Below are positions 47,411 through 60,433 of a stretch of 64,000 nt of DNA, piece by piece. The DNA comes from Mytilus trossulus. Taxonomy: Eukaryota > Mollusca > Bivalvia > Mytilida > Mytilidae. A program made the translations under genes and the position numbers. How positions within the stretch are numbered: position 1 is the stretch's first letter; every line of letters begins with the position of its first letter. The stretch spans positions 46,747,431 through 46,811,430 of the forward strand of contig NC_086381.1 in assembly GCF_036588685.1 (NCBI RefSeq), in the 5' to 3' direction. A model generated the notes under the pieces. The model saw only the letters and a list, made by a program, of their open reading frames with translations, ran no database searches and was not told the origin of the DNA.

Positions 47411-48024
47411 ATTTTCATCTTTAAGGAAGAATATAAATATGTTCAATGAACTTTGCACTTTAAAGGCAGAACATATACTTTTAAAACATGAGATTTATGT
47501 TAAAATAAGTACATTAAACAAGGAAAAGCATTGTTCTTAATATATAAGTCGACAAACAATCAGGAAATCGAAACAAGTGTAAACCTGCTGATAAGATTAA
47601 TTTTGATAAAATAAAGTAACTGATATACTAAAAACAAAACTTAGTGAATTATAAGACTGTGTTAATAATTCATAAACTATTGCAAATAACCATACATTTT
47701 TTTTTTTACTTAATGACCAGTTCTTCTGAAATTTGTTCCGTTCATCCCATGATTACTTTGAAGTCACCACGATAGCGCTATTATTATTGTTTTCTGATCC
47801 TCTATATATATATGAAGAAAAATCAGAAATCATTTCAATTAGACAATGTTTGAGCGGGGGATATGATCTCAATTTATCATGATCAGCTCCTCTACAAATT
47901 TGAATGGACGTTTGAACTAATTTTTAGATTTTTGCCCTTAACAGAGGGACGAAAGATACCAAAGGGACAGTCAAAATATGCAGTATTCTGAGAAGAATTG
48001 CAAAACTTAGCATAATATTTACCG
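47411..48024. promoter_or_regulatory. Upstream region of locus C
   Basis: 47715-47890 is conserved with 28040-28210. 47935-47975 is a short minus F2 tail ('gagggacgaaagataccaaa'). Promoter elements cannot be placed with confidence. Confidence 0.4.
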
Positions 48025-48570
48025 ACCATTCTAAGCAAAGCTCTGATTTCTTTCACGGATTTGGCTATACTTTTTGGACCTTTTGGATTATAGCTCTTCA
48101 TCTTTTATATAAGCTTTGGATTTCAAATATTTTGGCCACGAGCATCACTGAAGAGACATGTGTTGTCGAAATGCGCATCTGGTGCAAGAAAATTAGTACC
48201 GTTAATTTTATTTACTACCACTGGGTCTATGCCTCTGCTGGTGGACTATTAGTCCCCGAGGGTATCACCAGCCCAGTAGCCAGTACTTCGGTACTGGCAT
48301 GAAAATACGGATTTTTTGTGTTATTAAAATTTGCTGTTACAAAATGATAGAAATTACTATAAATTAAGGAATGTATCTCCCTCGTGCAAAGCTCTGATTT
48401 CTTTCACGGATTTGGCTATACTTTTTGGACCTTTTGGATTATAGCTCTTCATCTTTTATATAAGCTTTGGATTTCAAATATTTTGGCCACGAGCATCACT
48501 GAAGAGACATGTGTTGTCGAAATACGCATCTGGTGCAAGAAAATTAGTACCGTTAATTTTATTTTCTAAA
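48025..48570 (+). repeat. Repeat F6: dimeric copy, unit of about 352 bp
   Basis: A 183-bp stretch at 48032-48214 ('gcaaagctctgatttctttc' to 'accgttaattttattt') returns almost unchanged at 48384-48566. The core between them has 'cactgggtctatgcctctgc', 'ccccgagggtatcaccagcc' and 'cagtacttcggtactggcat'. I noticed one difference between the two stretches (g/a near 48172/48524). Confidence 0.9.
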
Positions 48571-48635
48571 TGGGATAAAACTTTCTAATGCGTTTAGGTT
48601 TTAATACGCCATACGGCTGATTTTCAATGTGAAAT

Positions 48636-48743
48636 AAAACTCACTAATTAATTTAGATATAAAACTCACTAATTAATTTAGATATAAAACTCTCTAATTA
48701 ATTTAGATATACAACCTACTAATTAATTTATATATAAAACTTT
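48636..48743 (+). repeat. 25-bp minisatellite, about four units
   Basis: Units of 'aaaactcactaattaattta' plus 'gatat' at 48636, 48661, 48686 and 48711 (the last diverged). The locus B unit has a single copy at about 28565-28590. Confidence 0.9.
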
Positions 48744-51089
48744 GAAATTGTTCTCCATTCACAATAAAAAATGTAACTTTTATTGCATGAAGAAAAATAC
48801 ACATAATGTGTTACCATCCGATCATGGTATATGACTAATACAAGACACATTGTAAGTAATTTGTTGTTCCAGCTTAGTTATTAAAGAGGATGGAGGGCGC
48901 ATTGTTTTTTCTATTCTAAATGACATTTCTACCGCTGAAAAGTAGTTATTTTCTCAACAATTTTAAATTAATCGAATGAAATGTTCGAAAAGATTTCTTT
49001 TGAATAGCAATACATTTTTAACAGATAATCAGGATATAAGCATATACTCTCCCCATTCAGTGCTATGCCTCTCTTCAATCGACTACTAGTATATGTGGAG
49101 CGTACGGACCTGAATGCAGAAGTTATGTTAATTTAGTTTCGGTGAATTTTCGTGTAATCAATTGCATCAAAAGTATTCAATTTCAAACACGTGTTGCGGG
49201 ATCCCAGTATTGATGACTTCAAGACTAAACATCTAGATTATAGCTTTGCTGTTTTACCAATCATATATAATCCGTCTGGACACGTAATTAATGGTCAATA
49301 ACACTTGTCTGAGAAGTATGTTATCCATGGGCGCAAAATCTCGTTAGCCTAAATGGTAAACACTACAGTCCAGGAGTATACCAGGCAATGCGTTGAACAA
49401 AGAACGAAAACGTTGATACTCGTTCCTAATGTATTAAGAATGTGCCATATTTAATACGAAATATAATTAAGAAACTTATTGGGTTAATCAATACCCATGC
49501 TACATGAATATTTAGAGAACCAAATGTTGTAAAAAGATTGTCCCTCTTTCTTGATGAGATAAAACAACAAACAATATCGTTTTTACATAATTATGTAAGT
49601 GTAAATCATGATACATCAACTACTTTATAAATGCATTAGATACAAAACTGTATTGACAATTCACTTTGAAACTCAACATATACACTAAAACTTCAAAACC
49701 AAACGGAGAATTGTATCTCCCATGCACCACTGTGTTAATATATAAACTACTTAAAATGTCTATACCAACAACTGTATATTTCTGTGTCTTCAAACAGCTC
49801 CACGAAACCTCTTTCTTAATTACTAACATCAATTATATAAATGTCCTGTACCAAGTCAGGAAAATGGCAGTTGATATCTTATAGTTTTTTTCGTTGTGTG
49901 TGTCATTGTCGTTTTTGGTATTTTGTTGTGTTTCTGTTGTTTCATTATTTTCCTCTTAAGATTGATGTGTTTTAGTTTGTAACCCGGATTTGTTTTCTCT
50001 CAATCGATTTATAACTTTCGAACTGTGGTTCATTACCTTTATATATCAGCAAGCAAAGCCGGTCATCAAAGTTATTTCAACGTATTTTAGAGATGACTCA
50101 AATCAGATGTGAATACTAAAATCGATCGTTTAGAGGACACACAATCTCTACTATTTCCTTTTAATTTGCAATAATATCAAAGTATCTACTTTTATACGCT
50201 TTTCACAGGTTTTCTCCATTCCAAACTAAACGCCAATTGAAAGAGTTGGTACTTTCTTCGAAAAACTAAGAAGAACATAAAGAAGAACGTCCAATATAGA
50301 TACAAGTATCTTGTCTGATAGAGGGGGGAGGGGGTGTAAATTTTACTTCGTGAAAAATCGTTCTCATTCTAACAAACAAAATGTCTGAAACTTATATAAT
50401 CAACATACTTGATATCTCTATTGACAATATATTTGTTACAAATCAAATCTAATAAAAGAAGACGGTGATTAATTTTTCTTTCCATAACACATAAATATAA
50501 AAGAAAGACGTCAACACATTTGACAAAATCCGATGAGAATTACAAATATAACTCTAAACGCCAATTGAAAGAGTTTGTACTTTATTCGAAAAACTAAGAA
50601 GAACATAAAGAAGAAAGTCCAACGTAAATACAAGTATCTTGCTGATAGAGGGTGAAGGGGGTGTAAATTCTACTCCGTGAAAAATCGTTCTCATTCTAAC
50701 AAGCAAAATGTCTAAAACTGATATTATAAACATACTTGATATCTCTATTGACAATATATTTGTTACATTTGATAGGTTGTTTTTAACTATAAGAACAACG
50801 ACTAAATCCAATATACTGTCACCATTTATCACTTAACTATATGGTTAATATATAAAACTTTATACAGCGTTCGTTAGAATGCTTATAAACAATATTTGAC
50901 TGAAAAAAAATCCAAAACGCCCGCCAAATTAAAAATGGCCACTTAGAGTCAATAGGCTATAAACATGTGAAAGCAAGAACTGTTGCACATTACTAGAACC
51001 ATCTCGTAAACTTACATAATGGCCACCAACAGTCTAGAGGATAAGTACGATGTATTGGTGTAACTCATCTTAATGGATTTTTTTTTTTT
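48744..51089. repeat. Segmental-duplication upstream DNA of the locus C unit
   Basis: Aligns with 28590-28919 and 31300-33110. Includes F5 at 49855-50060. 50220-50345 and 50545-50700 are a local direct repeat ('cgccaattgaaagagtt', 'agaagaacataaagaagaa'). No gene. Confidence 0.6.
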
Positions 51090-52110
51090 TAATTTTTGGT
51101 CCTCAATGCTCTTTAAATTAGTACTTTATTGGGGCTTTTTAATAAACATTTTGGATCACTGATAAGTATTAATGTAGACAAAACGCGTGTCTGACGCAAT
51201 TCCAAAAAGTTCAATCCTGGTATATATGATGAATTTATTCATAGAAACAGTCTAAAACTATTGACATGGTTTGAAACACTTTAGAATATAGAGCCATATA
51301 AACTAATAACAAAATGGCCGTCAATTTTATGCTTAGATAAACATATTTGTACAAATGACCACTTTTTTCGTAGTAATCGACTGATTTTTGCAATCGATAT
51401 GCATTACAAATATTTTCTTTGATATGGATATTTAGAGTACTTGTAAAGAAAACTACCTGTATGTATGTGCCTGTTTCAAATCAGGGGCCTGTAATTCAGT
51501 TGTTGTAGTTTGTTAATAAGATTGAATTCATGCATACAGTCAAAATGAAAAGTTCAATAAACAATACAAGTGCATACACCTGTCATGTTTCACGGAGATC
51601 TGGAACCGTAGTCAGGCTAAAGTTTTAAGAAAGCCAATAAGTACAAATATTGGGTGCATAATACGTCATTTGAATAGAGTCATAATAAAGTTCTCAATAA
51701 ACCACAACTACTATAAACCGAAGACGTCACAATGCGATTTAGGCACAAACTCGCTATATTTTACAGAAATTTCGTCATGAATTTCTAGTGGAAAACTTTA
51801 CGATTTTTTTTACCGTTATAAAATTACCGTTTCGCAGATGAAATCGAATATGTTCCTTATCTTGTAACTACAATATACTTTCATTTTCACCACAAATGTT
51901 ACGTACGGAATTATCAGATCCGTAATAATATAAGGAACAGGACGGTTGCCTCACGTGGAGCGGTGTTGGTGTGCGTGTTGCTTAGTTTTTTGTTTTCTAT
52001 GTTGTGTCGATTTTACCCATGTCGTTGTCAGTTTATTTTCGATAAAGGAGTCTGATTGTTGCTCTGGTATTGTACTCCTAACTTGTACACTATACTGCAT
52101 CAAAATAGTT
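51090..52110 (+). repeat. F6 fragment (51090-51245) and F2 copy (51775-52110)
   Basis: F6: 'tcctcaatgctctttaaatt', 'cgcgtgtctgacgcaat'. F2: 'accgtttcgcagatgaaat', 'cgttgtcagtttattttcga'; the middle block is deleted relative to 33890-34260. 51246-51774 shows no gene. Confidence 0.7.
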
Positions 52111-53430
52111 CATGCATATAATAAATTTTTCATCTTCTCATGGCCTGGGTCTATACATTTTTAATTTACATTCTTGCATACGCTTGGAATAATATTCAAA
52201 TATAATGAACAGGCCTTGTGAAAATCTCCGAATTGCAAAAATAATTAAAAAAAATAACCATGATTATACAAAAGTTCCCGGAATCCTAATAAATCGGATT
52301 TTTGATGCCCATTCGTAGATCAGGTATTCCAAACATTGTATTCTGTGTAATTTAAAATGTCATAAACGGAGGTCTTTTCTGTGACTCAAAAGTCCGTCCG
52401 ATGATAGTATAATGTTTACTCCATAAGTATGTGGAATTTTAACCTTCGTCCAAGTCAGTTCAAAAACTCTAAATACAAAACATCCTTGTCTCCAGTTGTC
52501 ACCAAATTATTATACATTTAAGGGTGTTCGCGTGTAGAAATCATTTTTGGTTTAAATATATGCCTAAGATTTCGCTAAATTATCTTAATGAACGTTATAC
52601 TATACTTTAAATAGAAAAATTAAATAAAAAAATGGGGTCACAATCTGCCTCTGAAAGAAGCATAATAAATTCTTGTTTGTGTCCTTTTTTGTTGTTGAAC
52701 TAATAGAAGAAATAGAGGTTATATCGAAATAGAAATAGAACTAAATTACAGAAATCGCTAAAAATGTTCAATTATTTAGTTTCTGTACAACTTCTTTGCA
52801 AACATTAATAAAAAAAAAAATAGGTCACCGATGAGTTCAAACAGATATTTCCATTTTATTCTATCAAATGGCATTTTAAAACTCATCTTGGGCCAAACCG
52901 AATCGATTGTTTGGTTAATTTTTGTACCATATCATAAAGTAATAACTTACAGTGTAAACACAAAATATGTAATGAAAAAAAAATGTTTAATTTTTTGTAC
53001 CCGCGGGCCTCCTTAAAGCACTTCTTGTTTAATCGTCTGAAGATTCGCATATAAGATAATCAGAACCGCTGTACAGATAAAAAAATGATAGATTGATGTG
53101 AAACGCGAAACACATTGAACATAATATTTACATAGCTAAACGTTTTTTGTGACAGCCATATATGACATAATTGTACAATTCATGACTTCAATTGTTTGGA
53201 CCTCAGAAAATAGTGTTTGGCAGCTTTTCTTAAATACAAAATTACAATATCTACCTCTTATTTTCTTAGATCAATATAGGCATTCGGGGAATTGACTTTT
53301 GGATATTATTCATTCATACGAACATGTTAAAAATGTGGAAATTGTGAGAAATTAGACGTCAATTAATAAATAAGTAGTGTGAAAATTTTCAATTAAATTC
53401 ATTATTTTATTCACGTCATGTGCTTTGTTT
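52111..53430. other. Segmental-duplication DNA with no gene
   Basis: 52140-52520 aligns with 34300-34900 ('ttcgtagatcaggtat', 'aacattgtattctgtgt'). 53100-53430 aligns with 35230-35540. The remainder is AT-rich without support for a gene. Confidence 0.55.
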
Positions 53431-54147
53431 AAGGTAGCACAACACAGAGATTTTTCATCACCAATCAGACATCTTTAAACTGATGTAATTCCACTCATAT
53501 CATCTTTCTATAAATTTTATAAATAAGGTACCAAACAGAAGGATTAATCTCTATAATTGTGATATTTTGATTATGACATAATTATAACATACTTAATGGT
53601 TATGTAATTAGTTGCCATATTGTGATGTCCATACTTGAATGAATTTAGCTTCTTTGTTATTCATAGCATCCCAAAATATTTTATAGATTCTTGCGCAACA
53701 CAGTTTGACCTCCAAAACAGTGTCTCAGATTTTTCCTATTGTATTTCATTCTCTCATTAATCTTCAATGAAGTTTGCAACATCAATTCATAGGAGACCAC
53801 TAAATTCAATTGGGTATAAAATGTGTTTTATTGGTGTTGTTGGAAATCTGAGACACAGTTTTGGAGGTCAAGCTGTGTTGTATAAGAATTTATAAAATAA
53901 TTTGGAATAGTATGAAGTACAAACACGCTAAATTCATTCAAGTGTGGATATCAAAATATAGCAACTAGTTACATAATAATTAATTATGTAATAATTATGT
54001 CATAATGAAACTATCAAAATTTGAAAGATTAATCTTTCATATTTCTTTTGGTACCTCATTTATAAAATATATAAAAGGATGAAATGAATTACATCAGTTT
54101 AAAGTAGTCTGATTGGGAGTGAGGAAATCTTTGTATTGTGCTACCTT
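53431..54147. mobile_element. 717-bp foldback (long terminal inverted repeat) element
   Basis: The ends 'aaggtagcacaacacagaga' and 'tttgtattgtgctacctt' begin imperfect inverted arms of about 210-300 bp, matched by 'aaactgatgtaatt' against 'aattacatcagttt' and 'aataaggtacc' against 'ggtacctcatt'. Inner arms include 'tttgacctccaaaacagtgt' and its reverse partner. There is no open frame. The paralogous site near 35545 is empty. A related end may occur at about 13562. Confidence 0.9.
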
Positions 54148-54249
54148 CAAATAGCAGCAAAAACATTAGGCACGAAATAGATATGAACATATAAGATAAG
54201 GAAAACATACTGTTTTTACTTTCTTTTGATTTGTTTAAAGTATTACCTT

Positions 54250-54530
54250 TTTTTCAATGTTGTCAATTTTTATGGCGACACGCCCACTCTGCCGTTGTGT
54301 TTTCATATGCCAGCATGCGTGTGCGTTGTTATTGTTAATATCGATACTATATAAAGTTCTTTGAGCCATAATCCTGATAGAAATTAATTTAAATTAATGG
54401 CAATAATTCAAATTGAATTAATTAAACCATAAAATTAATTTGACTCTTCACATTTCACATAATCCGCTTTGCGGAATTATTCAGTGAAAAGAGTCAAAAA
54501 TTAATTTTGTGGTTCATTAAATTCAAAATT
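54250..54530. repeat. Paralogue of the inverted module, opposite orientation, with a small hairpin
   Basis: 54255-54450 matches the reverse complement of the interior and right arm of 36807-37056. A hairpin follows: 'ccataaaattaatttgactc' against 'gagtcaaaaattaattttgtgg', centred on 'ccgctttgcgg' at about 54470. Confidence 0.7.
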
Positions 54531-55690
54531 AATAAAATTCAATTATCAAATAATCATAAAACACACCATAGTCTGTTGTTTTCAGAATTTCTCACTTGAA
54601 CGTTTATTAATGGAGTCAAGCCACGCAACGTCACCACTGACAAAATTATGATGACGCAGTTTGATGACAAAATGGTATCACTCTGTATCTGCCCTCTTAC
54701 AGTATATGAATTATGTATATTGACACTGGCATTTAAGTATTATTTTATTACAAAATAGATATAGTGGAAAAGGAAATAATTTTAATATGTATATTTAGTT
54801 ATTCTTAATATATAAACTATTCTAATGTGGGATCACTTGCTACGAGATATATGGAAAATCTAATGCATGGTGGTTTTTTGTTAAATCATTAACGGAAGTG
54901 AAAAAGAGAAATAATATTTTTTTGTAGCAGCCAGAATAAATCAATTTTGTAAAACTAAACTAAGAAATATTGATAATTAATTGTGCATTTGTAAGTGAAT
55001 AATTCGACCTCATTATATCCGTATGTATATGCACTTCAATTTAACCCCTTAGCTAGAGCAGAGATAATCATTAAACGAAGTAATAATTTTCATCCATCAG
55101 CTAAAAAAGTATCAGAAAAGTGCATAACATTATACAGTGTTATATGCAAATGAAATAAACTGTATTAAACAAACATACAACTGAATTCAACATAAAGGCA
55201 ATAACAGATTATTTTGATATAAGTAAATATAATCTAGTACAGTATAATAAAATATAATAAAATTTACACATTAGCATACCCAACTAAGGAACAGAGATCC
55301 TAAATATAAATTCGAAGCTACAAGAATAAAAATAAACATTATAAAACAGCATGTGTCCAAAGTCCCCTCCTAAATGGACTAACCTGTATCATGAACAACG
55401 ATAGCCAAACATTTGGAATCCACATCTTTAAATAACGAGCCACAATAAGACGAACAACAGTGACATGCCAGTATAAAGACATTGACGGGGTGAGTGCGAA
55501 TGTCAATGAAGTGATATGCAGGATCATAATAGAATATATAGTTCGAGAACATCCGGCATTATTTCTGACAACCAATATTTATTGGAACCCGTCGATTAAT
55601 TTTTTTAGAAAAAGGATTAGAAGTTCATTGACCAAATACTTGCTCATCATTTTTTTCTTTAAGCAACGATAACTTTTGTATTAAAAATTT
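54531..55690. repeat. Third copy of the gene 3' flank, with no gene attached
   Basis: Aligns with 37080-38040 (for example 'taataattttcatcca', 'acacattagcatacccaa', 'gaacatccggcattat', 'agaagttcattgac'). In the other two units this flank leads into a PTB exon within 0.3-0.8 kb. Here similarity stops at about 55690. Confidence 0.65.
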
Positions 55691-55984
55691 TCATTTGAAC
55701 TTTGAACGATAAAGGAAGAAACACTTCAAATACAAGTGAAGTATGAGCAAGTAGCTACTTTACAAAGTGATAGAAAAAAAAACTTGAATGGAAAAAAAAC
55801 CCAGATCAAGAAGTCGAACCACATCAACACCGGCTGCTAAGGCCAATATTTATAGGACAAAGTTAAATATGTGTTTTTTAAAGTTACATTTACTTGAATT
55901 CTCAAATTTTGTCCGTTTTTTTTTATTGCGGGTTCGTCTATGCATAATTAATAGACCATTAAAACGAAGGATGATGTTTTAATT

Positions 55985-56130
55985 GTCCCATCCTGAATTC
56001 ATTCAGTCCGTCTATCTGAGATGAAGTTTCATTTTTTTTGTCAGATCCGATATATATTTCAATGCTAAATAATCAGAAATCATTTGAATGACGAACTGTA
56101 TTTGAGCGGTGTACATATCTTAACATATTT
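55985..56130. other. Fragment resembling the upstream region of loci B and C
   Basis: 'ttcagtccgtctatc', 'gatatatatttcaatgct...aatcagaaatcattt' and 'gaactgtatttgagcggtgt' resemble 28045-28165 and 47725-47865. It lies about 0.3 kb from the gene-less 3' flank. Confidence 0.4.
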
Positions 56131-56711
56131 GAAGGTAATGTTGTCGCTTCATAGGTTAATACTTTCTTCTAAGATCCTCTTGAATTTATGAATGGGGGTT
56201 TTCACTTATCGAAATCTTGGATGAATAATATAAAATACGGGCATTTTTGGCGACAAAGGGAAGTTGTGATATACCGCTTTTCAACTCTTGTCGCTTGGAT
56301 AGAGCCTTGATATTCAAACGCATAAAAATTTGAATAAAATGTTCAACTCATTACTACTTCTGATGAGCACACTGACGATAAAAAAAATACATTGGGAACA
56401 ATATCATCGTGGAGAAGGCTTGTTAAGATAGTCCTTATTAAATTTGCCACCGGAATAACCTTCATTTTTCGTCGGATTCTCTTCATATTTCTGGCCCAAC
56501 CATCATAAACTTAGATGCATTTAATATGAAAATCACATCGTAAATTGGTAATTATTTTCAATTGTGGGGCTTGATTTTAATCAAAAGCGCTCTGGACATA
56601 AAATTGTAGTAGCTTTAGATTGAACATGTAGATATCTTCAATATAAAGATCTACATTTTCTGCTATTAACAGCAATTACACCAATAATGAAAAACAAACA
56701 CTAGATATAGA
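56131..56711. other. Non-coding stretch
   Basis: No supported gene, repeat or structure. Confidence 0.4.
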
Positions 56712-57055
56712 AAGATGTGGTGTGAGTGCCAATGAGATAACTTTCATCCAAATAGCAATTTATAAAAGTAAACCATTTTGGTCAATGTACGGCCTTCAAC
56801 ACAGAGCCTTGGCTGACACAGAACAACAAGCAATAAAGGGTCCCAAAATAACTAGTGTTAACCCATTCAAACGAGAAAACCAACGGTCTAATATATATAA
56901 AAATACGGAAAACGAGAAACACGTATAAATTACATAAACAAACGACAACTACTGTACATCAGATTCCTGACTTAGGACAGGTACAAACATTTGCACCGGG
57001 ATTAAACGTTTTAATGGTACCAAATCTTCACCTTTTTCTGAAACAATAGCATTAA
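56712..57055 (-). repeat. Dispersed repeat F3, minus copy
   Basis: 'gatgtggtgtgagtgccaat', 'gtacggccttcaacacagag', 'gacttaggacaggtacaaac'. Open frames across it are repeat-derived. Confidence 0.85.
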
Positions 57056-57371
57056 ATCACAATAAAGAAAAAACTCTATTACAGTTAATATTCTACTTAG
57101 AAATCGAAAAAAGCATGTACATGTAATGTATAAAAGAAACAATAGAGTTATCTTTCCTCTTCCCAAAAATCCGCATTCATATGAATACAAATTTGATTGT
57201 TTAATCATGTATAACAATAAAACCTTAATATGCTAGATACTTTGAAACGAGATAAAAAATGTTGTTCCCTATCGACGAGTCCTAAGTAGTAAAATTACTG
57301 CAATACACTTTAGTCATACAGTGTTTACTTTACAGTCTTTTTTTGTATGTTGTTTTTTTCGAGCATCTGTG

Positions 57372-57377
57372 TTTATT
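57372..57377 (-). promoter_or_regulatory. Possible polyadenylation signal of locus D
   Basis: AATAAA on the minus strand about 85 bp after the locus D stop codon. Confidence 0.4.
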
Positions 57378-57459
57378 TGCCTTCTTTAATAACAAAAAAA
57401 ATCAAGATTTAATCGTGAATTTAAAATGTGGGTAAAACTATCTTTCTTAATTGATAAAC

Positions 57460-57707
57460 TCATGGATCACACAAAAACGTGAATGTCCCTTGTCCTAAAA
57501 GAGACCTTCTGCCTAATTCGATCACGATTCCTTCTTCTGATCTTCCATAATGACGTACTATGTTATGTGGCCAATAATATTTTAACGTGTTTGTCTCGGT
57601 GTCTTCTAATTGAAAACCTTGTTTTGTAACGTACAGCCTGTATTGTCCTTTCAATCCAAATCTCAGAGCATCTTTTCCTGGTTTTACGACGACATTAAAA
57701 CACAGAT
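57460..57707 (-). CDS. Locus D last exon: truncated IRS/DOK-type PTB domain
   Basis: Acceptor 'ttcattttag' (AG 57709-57708), phase 1. Joined to 61208-62174 it gives about 404 residues, of which this is the last 82. Motifs are LRFGLKGQYRLYV, YYWPHNIVRHYG, IELGRRSLLGQG and TFLCDP, then a TGA. Both phosphotyrosine-contact arginines (VRHYG and GRR) are kept. Compared with loci A-C the protein stops about 24 residues early and loses the closing C-terminal helix of the PTB fold. The segment before GRR is two residues shorter. It may be a decaying copy, or the true end may lie in another exon. Confidence 0.72.
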
Positions 57708-58789
57708 CTAAAATGAAAAAAAATCATAGGTGCATTTTTCTGATAGTACTTTCCAATATAAGTTATAACATATTTCAAATTATAACACAATTAAATTATT
57801 ATAAACATTTTATGTTCTTCTTTAAATATTGTTAAGGTCCGTATACAGATATTAACCGCGTAACCTGTTTTATAATATTGTAAACACCTATATGAAGTTC
57901 TTTCATTGCAAAGCAATAGGTTATTGTTTTAAGGAACAACCTGGACGATTTCAATGTTCAATGACACGTGCTTCTGGGCACAAAATAGTGAAATGTGCAA
58001 GGTAATTATTCACCTCGATTTAAATGCATACTTTAGTTTAGTAACCTTTTAAGTCATGAGTTTTTTTTTTCAAATTCAGGGTTAATTGTACACTTTCCCA
58101 TTTAAATATTCGTTGAAGGTATAAAAAGATACAAATCATTCTACCTTTTTTTAGATTAAAACATGTAAAATACTACTTCCATTTATAGTCAAAAACTCAT
58201 AGTTTAACTTCCGAAATAAGTATTCGGAATCTATGTCCATTACACGTGTTAAAAAATAAAGAAATATTACGTTTGTTGAAATCAAATAACATTATGTTCC
58301 TAGTTTCATTTAAACCAAAAAGTATTTATTAGCTAGCACTATTAGTTGTGATCTTCATATTGCTCAAAGATGATCAATATTTGTTGTATGCACTAAAACA
58401 ATGATCGATTTCATTAACACGATATTGTTGATTCATATTTAGTTGTTGGATACAAATTTCTTGAGTATCGTGGGAATAGAAGACCCACGAATTTAATTGT
58501 TTACCAAACTACAGGTTTTCTAAAAGAATGTGCGCAGACTTTGTCATACAACGAGATTATATATATACTAACATGCTAGTTCTACTCAACCCACAAAAAT
58601 TGTTACCCATACAAATGATTGAACTTACAGTAATGAATAATTATTTTGTCATAACTGTTGACGATGACAATTTGGAAACTTTTTTTTTAATTTCTGAATC
58701 TGTTCTGAAATATATTGGTGACATTCACCGTTTTGTTTATCAATGTGATCATATTTTCTTTATTATTACATTATCTCATTTATAAGAAT

Positions 58790-58995
58790 TTTTGTGTTTA
58801 ATTCGAAGTTTATGATGTCGTTCATTATCACTGAACTAGTATACATATTTGTTTAGGAGTCAACTGAAGAACGTCTCTGAGTGCGGGAGTTATTCGCTGC
58901 ATTGTAAACCCATTGGTGGCCTTCTTCTGTTGTTTTCTCTTTGATCGGGTTGTTGTCTCTTTGACACAATTTCAATATCCATCTCAATCTTAGTC
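58790..58995 (+). repeat. Dispersed repeat F1, 3' part
   Basis: Has 'tcattatcactgaactagta', a decayed GC block ('aacgtctctgagtgcgggag') and the tail 'gggttgttgtctctttgaca'. Confidence 0.8.
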
Positions 58996-60433
58996 AACAG
59001 AAGAATTGATACAAGACAAAATTTTCCATATAAAATGAAATTGGATACACTGTACCCATGTAAATAATTGCCCTATTGATTTAATCTTTACAGAATGTTA
59101 TTTGCTTACCAAAACCATTGATTGAAGGGGGGGGGGGATAAACTTTTTGGGGACTTTTTTTGCGATTTCAAAAATCGATATATGACTTAAACAATTTAAA
59201 CATTAAGATTTTGAATGTCGCTGCAGATTAGTGAATACTTGATTCTCATCTTCATAAATTAAGTGCCGACTTTGGTCATCATTTTCTGCTAAATAGATTT
59301 GACCGCTCTGACTTATAATTCGGTACATTGAAACTTTCAACTTTGGTCAGATTTTTTTAATCATATGAATTTGCTATGTAAATGCATGTTTTTATTGCAT
59401 AATTCAATAGTTTTTCTTTTTATTTCATATAATGATAAATTGTAGTTCACACTTCATTTGTTGCCTAGTATATTTCCATTTACTTATCAATGGTTTTGAC
59501 GGTTACATGTCTCCTAGTACTTAAATAACAGATGATTGATTATCTTCACACTAAAATATGATATATACATTCTGTAAATATGTATTTGTTTGTTAGTACT
59601 CATAAGTAGCATGCATTAATAGTTTTACTATTTTTCATACAGTTGTAAGTATATGATCTATATCTCTATATGTAATGTGGAGAGAACTTTTATTGGTTGT
59701 GTCTTTTGCGTAATTCTTTTTACATTGTAATGAAAAGCAATTGTTTATAATGCATTTTATGTCAAAAGTTGTTGTAATGTAAAGTTCCCAAAACTTAGTA
59801 AGAATGGTTTACATCTGAGTTACAAAATATTTATTATGAGAATATTGCTATTAATATATGATAATATTGCCATTTGATAGACGAGATTATTTGAACAAGC
59901 AATTGTTTTTTGAAAATCTCAACATTGTAGCAAGTATAAAAATATTGTGTAACAAATCTTTGTAAAAGAACTATAAACAAATTTATTTTGATTTAGAGGT
60001 TTATCACACCATTTTCTCCAGACGGTTCGTGTACCAGGTTAGGACTATGACAGTTTCTCCCAGTTGTTATGTTATTAAATATAGTCGAGTGTTTAATTTT
60101 GTCTTTTTTTTTATTGACTTTCCCCTTTTTAAATTTACTTGAGAGTTCCATATAACAGTGCAATTTTATACAAGGCATTAATAATTGTTTTTTTAAGAGT
60201 TGGTGTTTAATGCTTCTTTCTTACTATTTGTTTTAGAGTGTAAGTGAGTCACCGAACTTTGTCAGACAAGTAAAAGTCCAGGTGAATGAAGATGAAGTAG
60301 ACCGTATCTGCATTGAGCGTGATTATAACCCACAAACGCAGTATGACAGGCTAACGCTATAGTAGTGGCATTACTTAGACTACATGAACATAAAGCCCTA
60401 ACTGAAAATGGACCTTTCAGTATAACCTTTAGT

